A stretch of DNA of 58,441 bases from positions 243,633 to 302,073 of the forward strand of contig DHNQ01000001.1 of the NCBI GenBank assembly GCA_002409595.1. Direction: 5' to 3'. The notes under the pieces are model-generated. The model was not told where the DNA came from, ran no database searches, and worked only from the letters and a program-made list of their open reading frames with translations. Position numbers and translations under genes: made by a program. The stretch is from Dysgonomonas sp. UBA5412. Lineage in GTDB: Bacteria > Bacteroidota > Bacteroidia > Bacteroidales > Dysgonomonadaceae. Position 1 is the first letter of the stretch. Each line of letters starts with the position of its first letter. Shown one piece after another: positions 1-10,600 of this stretch.

Positions 1-385
1 TCTCTCTCTCTAATAAAATAGAGTTAACCACCAAATTATCAGAGCAAAAAATATTATAAAAAGATGTATTTATTTGTTTTAAATTCATATATGGATCAAA
101 TACAATTACCTTGCGTAGTTTATTTTAATATGTTTGTTTTACAAAAATAACATTAATTTATAAATACAAGCTAAAGGAACAAAATAAATAATAGTTTGGT
201 TTTAGGTGTTAAAATTTTAACAGAATAGTTCTTCATAACAAAAACGACATATAATAAACAATCCTCACACAGAATAAACAACTCATAAGTAAAGACCTTA
301 TGCTTAATATAAAAAAGCAGGGATATATCTCTACATCCCTGCTTTACAGTTAAAATACATTTACCTTAAATAAGTGATAACCTCT
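1..385. other. gene-free stretch at left edge
   Basis: No reading frame with protein-like composition is seen on either strand. The stretch is very AT-rich. Its only clear structure is the hairpin at 314-345, which belongs to the end of the minus-strand operon to its right. The short CT repeat at the first bases is probably incidental. Confidence 0.6.
311..345 (-). terminator. intrinsic terminator of the SusCD operon
   Basis: Inverted arms AAAGCAGGGA (314-323) and TCCCTGCTTT (336-345) surround a 12-nt loop. On the minus strand the stem is followed by the T-run given by the A's at 311-316. It lies about 40 nt after the stop of the DUF3823 gene and closes the minus-strand operon. Confidence 0.75.
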
Positions 386-1087
386 TTAATTTACCTTAAG
401 CTCGGCAATAGTGCTGTAATTAACTCCATTTTCTGTTTTGGCAGCAACTCTGACATATATCTTATTATTGTTGCTTACTATTTTATAATGATTCTTTTGA
501 AATTCTGAATCATTTGCTAAATCAAAAGTATGAGATCCCGATGTTGCTGTCAGATTTTCCTTTCCGGCATAGTTTGATGTATTTACATCTACACCCGGAG
601 CAAAATTCCACATCACACTCACTTCACTTATTTGATATGCATTACTTGATGGTATGGCATTGTAAGTTACAGTAACCTTATTGTCTGCACTTACCTCTGC
701 TTGCATAGTGATACGTGAATATGGTGTTGCCGAAAGATTAAATTCAGTCTGTCCCTTGATGGTAACAAATCCTTCGCATCGCTCGACAAAAGGTCCGTTA
801 ACGACCACTTTATAATCGGCATTAAAGACTTGCGAATTTTCGTAAGTACCATCTTGTTTGGCTCTGAAATCTACCGACTTTGAGGCTCCCGTATTTTGCT
901 CAAACAAATTAACTATCACTCCCGAACCTCCTTGCACCGGAAGTGGTATAGGCTCATTTGTTTCTTTATCCAAAACAGCCCCTCTTATACCTCCGTTAGG
1001 AGCTCCATAATTGTCAATATCATTTTCGCAAGCGACAAAGAATGTGACAAGAAGGAGAATAATGCTTATATTGATTATTTTTTTCAT
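386..1087 (-). CDS. DUF3823-type SusE/F-position surface lipoprotein
   Basis: This 233-aa protein begins with a lipoprotein signal (LLLVTFFVAC, Cys about residue 20). It is followed by an Ig/carboxypeptidase-regulatory-like region with GGIRGAVLDKETNEPIPLP, then a second beta-rich half. The pattern matches the DUF3823 proteins that sit after SusD in Bacteroidetes polysaccharide loci. They are presumed glycan-binding outer-membrane lipoproteins, in the place of SusE/SusF. It follows SusD by 28 nt, is the last gene of the operon, and is followed by a terminator hairpin. Which glycan it binds cannot be read from the sequence. Confidence 0.8.
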   Translation of the reverse strand: MKKIINISIILLLVTFFVACENDIDNYGAPNGGIRGAVLDKETNEPIPLPVQGGSGVIVNLFEQNTGASKSVDFRAKQDGTYENSQVFNADYKVVVNGPFVERCEGFVTIKGQTEFNLSATPYSRITMQAEVSADNKVTVTYNAIPSSNAYQISEVSVMWNFAPGVDVNTSNYAGKENLTATSGSHTFDLANDSEFQKNHYKIVSNNNKIYVRVAAKTENGVNYSTIAELKVN

Positions 1088-1115
1088 TGCTATATTAATC
1101 TAATTGTTAATATTA

Positions 1116-2987
1116 TTAATTTTCATATCCCGGATTTTGTATAATTAACGGATTGGTATTAATATCATCATTACTCAACCGGATATAATAATTCTTTTCT
1201 TGAAACAATCGTTTTTGTTTTGGCGGCAGACCTGTCTCAAACGTATATTTACCATCACTTACATTATACCAAGGATAAAGTGCTGTACCTCTGAAGTTGG
1301 TAAGTCCACCTTGCTTAACATCGAGATGTGCAATTCTCCAACGTTTCATATCCCAAAATCGGTGCTTCTCGAAAGCTAATTCGATCTTACGTTCGTGTCT
1401 CACCTTAGCCAGATCGATAGATGTCAATGAAGCAATACCCGCACGCTTTCTTATAGCATTAGTTGCCTCCAAAGCTTCACCTTCCTTGCCACCAAGTTCC
1501 ATACAAGCTTCAGCCAGATTAAGGTAGATTTCACCCAAACGGAATACTACCCATGGTGTTTCGGAACGCTTCTTATCTATATCTGACATATCAGACAAGG
1601 TAGGATCAAAAAACTTGCGTTGATAAAATCCTGTCTTAGATGCATCTCCAACGTCAGCACCACCATCTTTTCCCGAAGCATTATACTCTACTCCGTTTAT
1701 TTTTACAGTATTGTCCTTATCGGGCTGATTATATGCCTGATATTTTTTACCATCGGGAGCTATAACACCTCTTTTCCATTCTATCTTGGTTCCTTTGCAT
1801 GGCGATCCGGGAAGAAATATAGATCCAAAAAGGCGAGGATCTTTATTAGCAAATACTTCTAGCGGGTCAGAGAAACGGCGTAGAGTAACACCATCGGCTT
1901 CATACAATTTAAGTTTACCGTCCGATCCGTCTATATACTCATATTCTTCTACCATTTCCAAGGTAGGTGCCATACCGCATCCCCATCCGTCGCCACGATA
2001 AGAAAACGGAGCGTTCAGCTTATCCCACATATGTCCTTTGCCCGAAGCAAAATCATACTGCTTTTGGAAGATGTATTCACCATTGTTGCCATTGGTTGTT
2101 TTTGTGAAAATTTCATTATAGTTTTCAGCTCTATCTGCATTCTTATCGTATAATGAATATGTATTTAAAGCCAGCAAAGCTTTTGAGGCATTATACGATT
2201 CTGTAAAATAACGCGATGCCTCACCGGAAGGAATACCAACTATACCATCGAGTTGAACTTTACCATATTTAGCAATAGATCCGGCATAGAGTGCTGCTCG
2301 TGACCAAAGTGCTAAAGCCGCGCCTTTGGTTGCTCTGTATTTACTGTCACTAGATCTTGTTGCAGGCAATATTTCAGACAAAGCTTTACATTCACTGATA
2401 ATAAAATCATACACTTCAGCTTCTTTGCTACGTGCAATATACAACACTTCACTGTCTCCCGGAACGTATTCTTGCACTTCGGTCAACAATGGAATACCTC
2501 CATATCTTTTTACAGACGAGAAAAAATACATCGATCTTAACCAACGAGCCTCTGCCGCCAGCTGACCTTTTTGTTCATCATTTAGGGCAGTAGTCTGAGA
2601 TACGCGGAACAAGAAGTCATTGGCTCTGCGCACATATTTATATCTGTCTGAAAATTTATCCTCAAACAGATTGTCTTCGTAAGTATATACACCATTAGCA
2701 TCGCTAAAGGCGGGATCTTTCTGATACGAACCTTGCGCCTCATCAGACAGGGCTGTTTGATTACGGAACGTTTCTTTACCTCCATGCCAGTCATCAAACT
2801 CATCCAAACGAAGTCCTCCATCGTAGAGGTTTACCAATACAGCTTCAATCGCTTTAGGATTCTGCCAAATAAGATCAGGTGTAATAATACCGCTGGTACC
2901 TTCTCTGTCAAGATAGTCGTTACAGCCAACCAGCCCCGATACAAGGAGGCTCATTAGAAATATTTTTATTGAATTATTTATCTTCAT
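1116..2987 (-). CDS. SusD/RagB family outer-membrane glycan-binding lipoprotein
   Basis: This 623-aa protein has a lipobox near residue 22 (LVSGLVGCNDYLDREG). The SusD N-terminal alpha-helical (TPR-like) region contains EARWLRSMYFF and YGGIPLL, and the typical C-terminal segment has ERKIELAFEKHRFWDMKRW. SusD-family proteins cap the SusC channel and bind the oligosaccharide at the cell surface. It lies 11 nt after SusC, the usual tight SusC-SusD pairing. Length is at the upper side of the family. Identification as SusD is secure, the substrate is not. Confidence 0.95.
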   Translation of the reverse strand: MKINNSIKIFLMSLLVSGLVGCNDYLDREGTSGIITPDLIWQNPKAIEAVLVNLYDGGLRLDEFDDWHGGKETFRNQTALSDEAQGSYQKDPAFSDANGVYTYEDNLFEDKFSDRYKYVRRANDFLFRVSQTTALNDEQKGQLAAEARWLRSMYFFSSVKRYGGIPLLTEVQEYVPGDSEVLYIARSKEAEVYDFIISECKALSEILPATRSSDSKYRATKGAALALWSRAALYAGSIAKYGKVQLDGIVGIPSGEASRYFTESYNASKALLALNTYSLYDKNADRAENYNEIFTKTTNGNNGEYIFQKQYDFASGKGHMWDKLNAPFSYRGDGWGCGMAPTLEMVEEYEYIDGSDGKLKLYEADGVTLRRFSDPLEVFANKDPRLFGSIFLPGSPCKGTKIEWKRGVIAPDGKKYQAYNQPDKDNTVKINGVEYNASGKDGGADVGDASKTGFYQRKFFDPTLSDMSDIDKKRSETPWVVFRLGEIYLNLAEACMELGGKEGEALEATNAIRKRAGIASLTSIDLAKVRHERKIELAFEKHRFWDMKRWRIAHLDVKQGGLTNFRGTALYPWYNVSDGKYTFETGLPPKQKRLFQEKNYYIRLSNDDINTNPLIIQNPGYEN

Positions 2988-2998
2988 GGTATCACATG

Positions 2999-5900
2999 TT
3001 AAAATGTTACATTAAGACCAAAATTGAATGTTTTAACTTGCGGGTAATAGCGCAACATGTTCTGATCACTTTCAGGATCAACATTCTTCATCAAACCTTT
3101 TCGACTGGTGAATGTCAACAAGTTATTACAGTTCATATACACTCTCACTTTATCTATGCTATACTTTCCTGTCAATGTTTTAGGTAAAGTATAACCAAAT
3201 TCTAGAGTTTTTAAGCGTAAATAATCTGCTTTATGAAGCGACCACGAATTGTCTGAGCGATTGTCCGAAAAACCGGTTGTACGTGCTGCCGGCATAGTTC
3301 CCTCTATCCATTTACTGTAAGGGTCTTGAGGATTTTCGCGATGCCAGCGGTCTGTCATAATTTCAAGTCCATTTCCTAAACCTTGTTGAATAAATGGATC
3401 TAGAATATCTCCTGACAAATAAATATCATGTCCGGCTGCTCCTTGAAAAAAGACTGTAAGATCAAAGCCTTTATATTCTCCTCCGAAATTAAATCCGTAG
3501 TACATACGAGGGGTACTGCCATGACCTATTGGTTGAACATCATTATCGTCGATAATTCCATCTCCATTGAAATCTTGGAAGCGAAGATCTCCCGGTAATA
3601 GAGATTTGTTACCGTTGCCATCCTGAATAGGTGCATTCAAGATTTCTTCGAATGAAGAAAATTGTCCAACGGCTTTCTTGCCCCAACGCACGTCTTTATA
3701 TCTGCCATTGTTATTATTTCTCCAGTTATCATATAGATTAAGAGACGCTGCACGCTCTATGTAATCATTTTTTATACGAACAACGGAGAAGTTTCCGGAT
3801 ACACTATACTTGAAATCTCCTAATTGATGGAGATGTCCAAGACTAAACTCAAATCCGGTATTAATATCAGAATTCAGATTTTCCTGAGGCATTGATTCTC
3901 CAAAGGTAGTAGGTAAAGAGCCATTACGAGTTGCAGGCAATCCTGTACGCTTACGGCGGAACCAGTCAAACTCGACTGATATAAGTCCTTTTTTGAATGA
4001 TCCTTCAAAGCCGGCATTCATTATCTTAGACTCATACCATGTTAACCAAGGATTCGCCATTCCTCTTGGGGACATACCTAAGTTGAGACCGTCACTACCC
4101 ATTACATAGCCTCCATCATACTGATATCCTGAAAGATATTGGTAAGCAGAGAAATCTCCTTCGTCTCCAACTTTTGCATACGATGCGCGAATTTTAAAAT
4201 TATCTATATCAGGCATCTGATTTTTGAAGAAACCTTCTTCCGAAATTCTCCATCCTAAAGATACTCCGGGAAAGAAACCCCATCTGTCGCTCCGACGGAA
4301 TTTGTAAGATCCATCGTAACGGAAGCTCAACTCTGCCAAATATTTACTGCTGTATGCATAGTTGAATCGGCCTACTAGTCCGGCATGAGCCGTTTCACCC
4401 GTATTTCCACTTGTTGTCTGATTAGTTTTGTCTCCGTAGTCTAAATCAGGAATCAATCCGATACCATATTGTTTATAACCACTTAACCATGTAGTTTTAT
4501 CGTTATTCATTTCAAACAATAGCATTGCTCCTACATCATGTTTGGTTGCAAAGGTTTTATTGTAATTAAGTGAATATTGATAAGTCGGTTTATAATAGTT
4601 TTCTATTTTAGACTCTAAGCTGGCTTTATCTCTTATAGTCTTCTTTATATATTCGTCATTTACTGCATCAAACGAATATTCGGCAAGTTCTTTTCTCCAG
4701 TTTTTCCATTCTGTATTTTTATAGTCATAACCGATCATTGCTTTGGCTAACAATCCGTCTACCCATGGAATATCCCAAGAAAAGGTAATAGAACTATTAA
4801 ACTCACGACGCGAACGATTTTGATAACCTGCGTTGTTGGAATATGAGGCATGAACCGGATTGGGTCTATCTCCCATTGCCTGCCAATATTCAGGATTATT
4901 ATTAGCATATACAGAATATGTAGGAACTGCCATTTGTGCTGTTCTGAAAAGCTCTCCTGCCTGATCCGGTTGTTTGCGTTTGTCGTAACGTCCAGCAAGT
5001 TTGAGATCGATATTAAATCCTTTAGTCAATTCAATATTCAGATTGGAACGAACATTGTATCTTTTATAATTCCAATCATCTGATTTCAGAATTCCCTCTT
5101 GACTCATAAGTCCACCGGAAATATAATAAGTAACTTTGTCGCTACCTCCTTTTATATTAATGTTATGCGAGGTCTGAGGTGATGCACTTTTCACCATTTC
5201 ATCCCACCAGTTTGTACCTAACGTTCCGTTTCGATACATTTCCAGTTGCTCGTCTGTATATGCAGGAATACCATTTAAGGGATTCACATTCATTATAGCT
5301 TCATTGTATAAGCTGGCATAGTCGTAAGCTCCCATCATTTTAGGATAGCGAGTTACATTCTGAAACCCGATATATCCGTTATACTCGAGCTTGGCTTTTT
5401 GCTTACCTCCCGTTTTGGTTGTTACTAGTAGGACTCCGTTAGATCCTTTAAAGCCATATACGGCTGCTGCCGCGTCTTTAAGAATTGATATAGATTCGAT
5501 ATCGTTAGCATCTAACTGAGCATAATCGCGTTCTATACCGTCCACTATTACGAGCATGTTACCATAGCCACGAATATCGACAGATGCTGCGTCATCTCCG
5601 GGTGTACCACTACGTTGAGCAGCCCTTAATCCTGGAAGACGTCCGGCTAACATATTGGTCACATTTGGAGTCTTAACATCCAACAATTCGTCAGACTTAA
5701 TGGCTGCTACCGATCCGGTTATAGATGCTTTCTTTTGCACACCATATCCAACGACAACAACTTCATCGAGAATCTTGTCATCTTCTTTCATAACAAGGTC
5801 GATAAAGTTTCGTCCATTAATTTTTTCTTCTATCGTATTGAATCCTACATAAGATATAACAAGTGTTCCATTTGCCGGAGCTTGTATCGAAAAGTTGCCG

Positions 5901-6166
5901 TCAATATCGCTGATTGTGCCTTTGCCGGTTTCCTTTACTTTGATCGTTGCTCCAATAATTGTTTCACCTGCTGCATCCTTAATTACACCTTCCACTTTTA
6001 CTTCGGAAGAGGGGGCCTGCCTTGTCTCTTTTACTGTGTTTGTAGTTGCATATAAATCTGCATGAGAAAGCAGACTGAAAGAAACAAGCATAGCTACAGC
6101 AATAGCGACCTTCAGTTTCCGATGAGGAAACGAAGTTTTAATTGATTTTTCATGAATTTGAACCAT
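2999..6166 (-). CDS. SusC/RagA family TonB-linked outer-membrane transporter
   Basis: This 1055-aa protein starts with a signal peptide (KVAIAVAMLVSFSLLSHA). A carboxypeptidase-regulatory-like domain follows at about residues 57-130 (VEGVIKDAAGETIIGATI). Next come the SusC signature DEVVVVGYGVQKKASITGSV, the plug, and a 22-strand-type barrel ending in an aromatic C-terminus (VKTFNFGLNVTF). It imports oligosaccharides across the outer membrane using TonB energy, with SusD as lid. It lies 137 nt downstream of the GH130-like gene on the same strand. The gap contains a perfect 12-bp dyad. The substrate is inferred only from the neighbouring GH130-like gene, i.e. a mannose-containing glycan. Confidence 0.95.
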   Translation of the reverse strand: MVQIHEKSIKTSFPHRKLKVAIAVAMLVSFSLLSHADLYATTNTVKETRQAPSSEVKVEGVIKDAAGETIIGATIKVKETGKGTISDIDGNFSIQAPANGTLVISYVGFNTIEEKINGRNFIDLVMKEDDKILDEVVVVGYGVQKKASITGSVAAIKSDELLDVKTPNVTNMLAGRLPGLRAAQRSGTPGDDAASVDIRGYGNMLVIVDGIERDYAQLDANDIESISILKDAAAAVYGFKGSNGVLLVTTKTGGKQKAKLEYNGYIGFQNVTRYPKMMGAYDYASLYNEAIMNVNPLNGIPAYTDEQLEMYRNGTLGTNWWDEMVKSASPQTSHNINIKGGSDKVTYYISGGLMSQEGILKSDDWNYKRYNVRSNLNIELTKGFNIDLKLAGRYDKRKQPDQAGELFRTAQMAVPTYSVYANNNPEYWQAMGDRPNPVHASYSNNAGYQNRSRREFNSSITFSWDIPWVDGLLAKAMIGYDYKNTEWKNWRKELAEYSFDAVNDEYIKKTIRDKASLESKIENYYKPTYQYSLNYNKTFATKHDVGAMLLFEMNNDKTTWLSGYKQYGIGLIPDLDYGDKTNQTTSGNTGETAHAGLVGRFNYAYSSKYLAELSFRYDGSYKFRRSDRWGFFPGVSLGWRISEEGFFKNQMPDIDNFKIRASYAKVGDEGDFSAYQYLSGYQYDGGYVMGSDGLNLGMSPRGMANPWLTWYESKIMNAGFEGSFKKGLISVEFDWFRRKRTGLPATRNGSLPTTFGESMPQENLNSDINTGFEFSLGHLHQLGDFKYSVSGNFSVVRIKNDYIERAASLNLYDNWRNNNNGRYKDVRWGKKAVGQFSSFEEILNAPIQDGNGNKSLLPGDLRFQDFNGDGIIDDNDVQPIGHGSTPRMYYGFNFGGEYKGFDLTVFFQGAAGHDIYLSGDILDPFIQQGLGNGLEIMTDRWHRENPQDPYSKWIEGTMPAARTTGFSDNRSDNSWSLHKADYLRLKTLEFGYTLPKTLTGKYSIDKVRVYMNCNNLLTFTSRKGLMKNVDPESDQNMLRYYPQVKTFNFGLNVTF

Positions 6167-6209
6167 AGACTCTTTTTAGATTTAAATAGTTTTAAATAGA
6201 GTACTAGAC

Positions 6210-6239
6210 CAGTTATACCCAATATTATGGGTATAACTG
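6210..6239. promoter_or_regulatory. perfect dyad in front of susC
   Basis: Arms CAGTTATACCCA (6210-6221) and TGGGTATAACTG (6228-6239) are exact reverse complements with a 6-nt spacer. It lies 43 nt upstream of the SusC start. No T-run follows on the minus strand, so a simple terminator is unlikely. It could be an operator for the divergently encoded hybrid sensor or an intercistronic RNA hairpin. Confidence 0.55.
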
Positions 6240-6303
6240 TCTTAAGATTAGTATAATCTGTATGTTGATATATTAGGTTTGAAGAAAGCTTGCTCTGTAG
6301 AGT

Positions 6304-7449
6304 CTACTTATAGTCACAGATTGCCACACCAACTTGCGAATCGGCACAGCCATAGTATAAGTATAGTTTACCATTCAAATAGGCTAAACCTTCGATAAAT
6401 ACTGTTCCATCTACATATTGTCCACTTTTTTCGTATGGAGCTTCAGGATAGAAAAATGGTTTATCTAAACGTCCGGTCACTTTATAAGGATCATTTAAGT
6501 CGAAAAGGAATTGTCCGGCACAATATGAACCTCCGGGATAGTTTACATCTCCGTTCTCGTCATGTGATCCGTTTTTACCATTATATAACAATACGATACC
6601 TTTGTCAGTATATAAAGCAGGAGGTCCACATTCGGTAAGCTTACTATCAAAGTATCCGTCGCGAGGGCGAGCCAATTCTTTCAGATCATTTTGTTCGTTC
6701 AATACCGGTTCCCAATTGATCAGGTCGTCAGAAGTTGCTGCACATACAGCACGTTCTCCCCAATACATAAGGTATTTGCCGTTAATTTTTTTGATTACGA
6801 TTTTGCCGTCCTTGATTTCGGTGACAATTGAAGCCGATTTGCTATCAAGATTTTCGAACCTTCCGTTATAAGCTTTTCCGAAAGCTAAGCCATGCTTTTC
6901 CCAATTAATTAAGTCACGTGATGTAGCAACAGCCAAACGTGGTGTTCTGCGATTCCATGCAGTATAAAACATTACATATAATCCATCGTCTGTAACAGCT
7001 ACACGTGGATCTTCACATCCTCCGGGAGCTTCAATATCTTTGAATTGATCGTCAGCCGGGAAAAGTACAGGTTCTTTTCTGCGTACCATATTTATACCGT
7101 CTGTACTTTCAGCATAACCAATACGCGAAGTTCTTTTGCCAATACCCTGAGCTGAATTATCTTCGGCACGGTATAAAACAACTATTTTACCATCTTTGGT
7201 TATTGCTGCAGGATTGAAAGTATCGCTTTCTTCCCATTTCACCTGTTCTTTACGCATCGGGCAATAAAACTCGGTTGCAGAATCGGGCATAATTACCGGA
7301 GTTGTTATATCGGGTCTGATAAATTCGCCAATAGCCCATTCAGGCAGAGAGTCGGTAGATACTTCTTCTTTTGTTTCTTTCTTACTGCCGCACGAGACTA
7401 ACAGGAATGATGACATTAATGAAAGAAAGACAAATTGTTTCTTTTTCAT
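6304..7449 (-). CDS. GH130-type mannoside phosphorylase/hydrolase lipoprotein
   Basis: The chosen start at 7449 gives 381 aa and puts a normal lipoprotein signal first (MKKKQFVFLSLMSS, Cys 20). An upstream in-frame Met at 7476 would add nine residues before it. The fold looks like the five-bladed propeller of GH130: SDTFNPAA and VVLYRAEDN near residues 75-100, GGCEDPRV at about 143-150, and RTPRLAVATSRDLINWEKHG after it. GH130 enzymes phosphorolyse or hydrolyse beta-mannosides. A lipidated, exported member more likely acts as a hydrolase in the periplasm or at the surface, which is an inference. It appears to be the first gene of the SusCD operon and defines a probable mannoside substrate. 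Confidence 0.8.
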   Translation of the reverse strand: MKKKQFVFLSLMSSFLLVSCGSKKETKEEVSTDSLPEWAIGEFIRPDITTPVIMPDSATEFYCPMRKEQVKWEESDTFNPAAITKDGKIVVLYRAEDNSAQGIGKRTSRIGYAESTDGINMVRRKEPVLFPADDQFKDIEAPGGCEDPRVAVTDDGLYVMFYTAWNRRTPRLAVATSRDLINWEKHGLAFGKAYNGRFENLDSKSASIVTEIKDGKIVIKKINGKYLMYWGERAVCAATSDDLINWEPVLNEQNDLKELARPRDGYFDSKLTECGPPALYTDKGIVLLYNGKNGSHDENGDVNYPGGSYCAGQFLFDLNDPYKVTGRLDKPFFYPEAPYEKSGQYVDGTVFIEGLAYLNGKLYLYYGCADSQVGVAICDYK

Positions 7450-7490
7450 GGATTTTTTCACTTTAGTTTTTAACAAAAATTAATTTGTTT

Positions 7491-7498
7491 CAAATATA
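7491..7498 (-). promoter_or_regulatory. -7 promoter element of the GH130/susCD operon
   Basis: The minus strand reads TATATTTG, an exact match to the Bacteroidetes -7 consensus TAnnTTTG, about 40 nt before the GH130 start. No good -33 TTG is seen at the usual distance, which would fit an activator-dependent promoter. Confidence 0.5.
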
Positions 7499-7594
7499 TA
7501 GCTAGCCACATTACGCATGGTGTACTATATTGTCAAAGTAGTATACAAGCAACTACAACAGATGTTTTTTATGAATATAGTATATGATAAATAC

Positions 7595-7602
7595 TATATT
7601 TG
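7595..7602 (+). promoter_or_regulatory. -7 promoter element of the hybrid sensor gene
   Basis: TATATTTG matches the TAnnTTTG consensus. It lies 20 nt before the ATG at 7623 and downstream of another in-frame ATG at 7584. This argues for 7623 as the real start. Confidence 0.5.
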
Positions 7603-7622
7603 TAGTCTTAATAGCGTGTACC

Positions 7623-10600
7623 ATGAAAGTCGTAGTAAGAATAAGCTTAATAATAATTTTCACCATATATACCGGTCTTGAACTTAAAGCTCAATATGCG
7701 GTAAAAAATATATCGAACACAAAAGGATTATCCAATAGTTCGATAAATTGTATGTATGAAGATTCGAAAAAAATATTGTGGATCGGTACTTGGGACGGAC
7801 TCAATTCTTACGATGGAAGAGAAATAAAAGTATATAAATTTAACCGAAATAATCCCCATTCGTTAGATAACAACATAGTCAGACAGATTGTAGAAGAAAA
7901 CAGTCGATACCTATGGATTTATACAGACAACGGACCTAATAGGTTTGACAGAACGACTCAGAATTTCGACTCTTATCCGGTCAAGGGACTATCTTCTATT
8001 ATTATTACAGGGAAGAAAAAAGTAATGTTATGTTCAAGATCGTCGCATCTTCTTTTTCTTGATCAAAAACAGAATAAGTTTTTACCTGTAAAGAATAAAA
8101 ATGCAATAAAATCTATTCGTAAAATTTTATGTACAACAACAGACCTATTATACATATTATCATCCGAAGGACAACTTTTCCGCTATAATATAGTATATGG
8201 CGAAAGTTCAATAGAATTAAAAATTATAGATGAAGAGCCTATAACTGGTGTAAGAGATATATGCAGTTATGACGAAAACGTTTATATCAATTTCGGAAAA
8301 TCGATAGGAGTTATTAACGACGAGTCTTACAACCCACATTTATTTAATATTCCCTCTGATAAATCAATCGACTTATTTTCGGCTAACAGATATACTGTAT
8401 ATACATGGCTAAGCGATGGCAAAAGCTATGCGTATAAAATAAGAAGTTGCAGGGGATTCTTTTTGGATAGTGTACCCCAAATGAATGGTATATTTTCGCT
8501 TTATGCAGGTTCTCAGGATATATTATGGATTGGTACTGATGGTAAAGGTATAATTTATGCATACCCGGACAATTCTTTCTTCAAAACGATAAAAACAAAT
8601 GCACCCGTGCGGGCAATTTGCGAGAGAGACAATGGGGATATACTGGTTGGAACGAAGGGTGAAGGCATAAAGGTATTGGATAAAGAAACAGGTAATGTAA
8701 AATACTCATATACTGAAAATAATGGACTGATATCAAATGTAGTATATGCTATAAAAAAGAATATAAACGGAGATATTTTTATAGGGACAGAAGGCGCAGG
8801 TCTTAATATATTAAGAAACGGAACAAGCAAAATAGAATTTCTACCTCTTTCAACGACTTCCTACAAATCTATTTACTGCATTACTTTTACAAGCCACGAT
8901 TCCTATGCATGGTTAGGATCCAGTTCGTCTGGAATATTAAGGTTGAAACTGAGTACAAAGAATGGGATGTACACCATAGATGATGAAAAAGCATATAATA
9001 CCGGCAGTAATAAAGAAGACCTCAGAAGCAACACAGTCTATTCCATAATAAAGGGTAGACAGGATGATGAACTATGGATTGGAGCCCGATATGGAGGTGT
9101 GTACCAAATGCTGACAGGATCGGATAAGATATATCCTTTGGAAAAGCTGATGAAGTCGTCATTAAATATGGATGAAGATGTATTATCGCTAAATCTTTCT
9201 GCAAACAATGACTTATGGGTAGGAACAAGTTATGGATTAAACAAAATTGTACTCGATCAGGATTCTGCTTATATAACAGAATATACTGATAAAGAAGGAC
9301 TAACAAACAATACTATACATGGAATATTGGAAGACGGAAACCATAATATTTGGATCAGTACCAATCATGGAATTTCATGTATAGACCATAATACAAATAA
9401 AATAACAAATTACACCTCACGAGATGGACTCCAAAATGACGAATTTGCAGACTGTGCATATTATAAAGGTAGCGATGGTTTATTATATTTTGGAGGAATA
9501 AACGGAGTCAGCTATTTCAACCCCAACAATGTACAACTGAGAGATTATACACCACCAATAAGCCTGAATAGCTTAAAGATAAACAATGCAAACCAAAATA
9601 TTTCGGAACGGGTAGAGAACAACACTCTCAAACTTTCTTACGATGAGCCTTATGTATTATTATCGTTAACAGTACAAGACTTCATTAACAATGAGAACTG
9701 TGAATATAAATACCGAATTAAAGGTTTTGTAGATGAGTGGATTGACAATTATAATAACTCTAATATTAATATAACCAGACTCCCTCCCGGAAAGTATACG
9801 CTGGAGGTAAAATATACTAATGGAGACAGAGTTTGGAGTGACAACATCTATACTTTAAATCTAGTCGTCGGCTATCCTTGGTGGCAAAGCCCCCTAGCCT
9901 ATCTTATATATACATTGATAGTTATAATATTGATAGTTGTTACAGTCTGGATAATCAGATACAAAATGCTGTTGAATAGAAAAATATATATAGAACAGTT
10001 AGAAAAACAACATCAAGAAAAAATACACGAATCTAAGCTGAATTTTTTCACGAATATTGCACACGAATTTTTCACACCGTTGACTCTTATATATGGTCCT
10101 GCAAATTATTTGTTGGACAATGAAAGATTAGACAACACTTCAAAAAAATATGTAAATGTGATCAAGCAGAATGCAGATCGTATGCAGAAGCTTATCAATG
10201 AATTGATGGATTTTAGGAAGGCAGAATCGGGATATACAAAAATGTATGCCGAGAAAATAAACATGGAATTTTTGATCAAATATGTAACAGACAATTATAC
10301 GGGATTGGCAGAAGAAAACAAAATAGACTTCAAAATAGAAATGGATAATCTATCTGAATTTATTTCCGATCGTAATTCTCTCGAAATTGTATTATTTAAC
10401 CTCATCTCAAATGCCTTCAAATATACACCAACAAATGGATATATACATGTTAATGTAACACAAGAAATAGAAAATGGTGATCAGAGACTAAAGTTTGTAA
10501 TACGTAACTCGGGACGAGGTTTGACTGAATCGCAAATGGCGGAAATCTTCGATCAGTTTAAGATTATGGAAAAGACGAAGAAAACCAATTTCAGAAGTAC

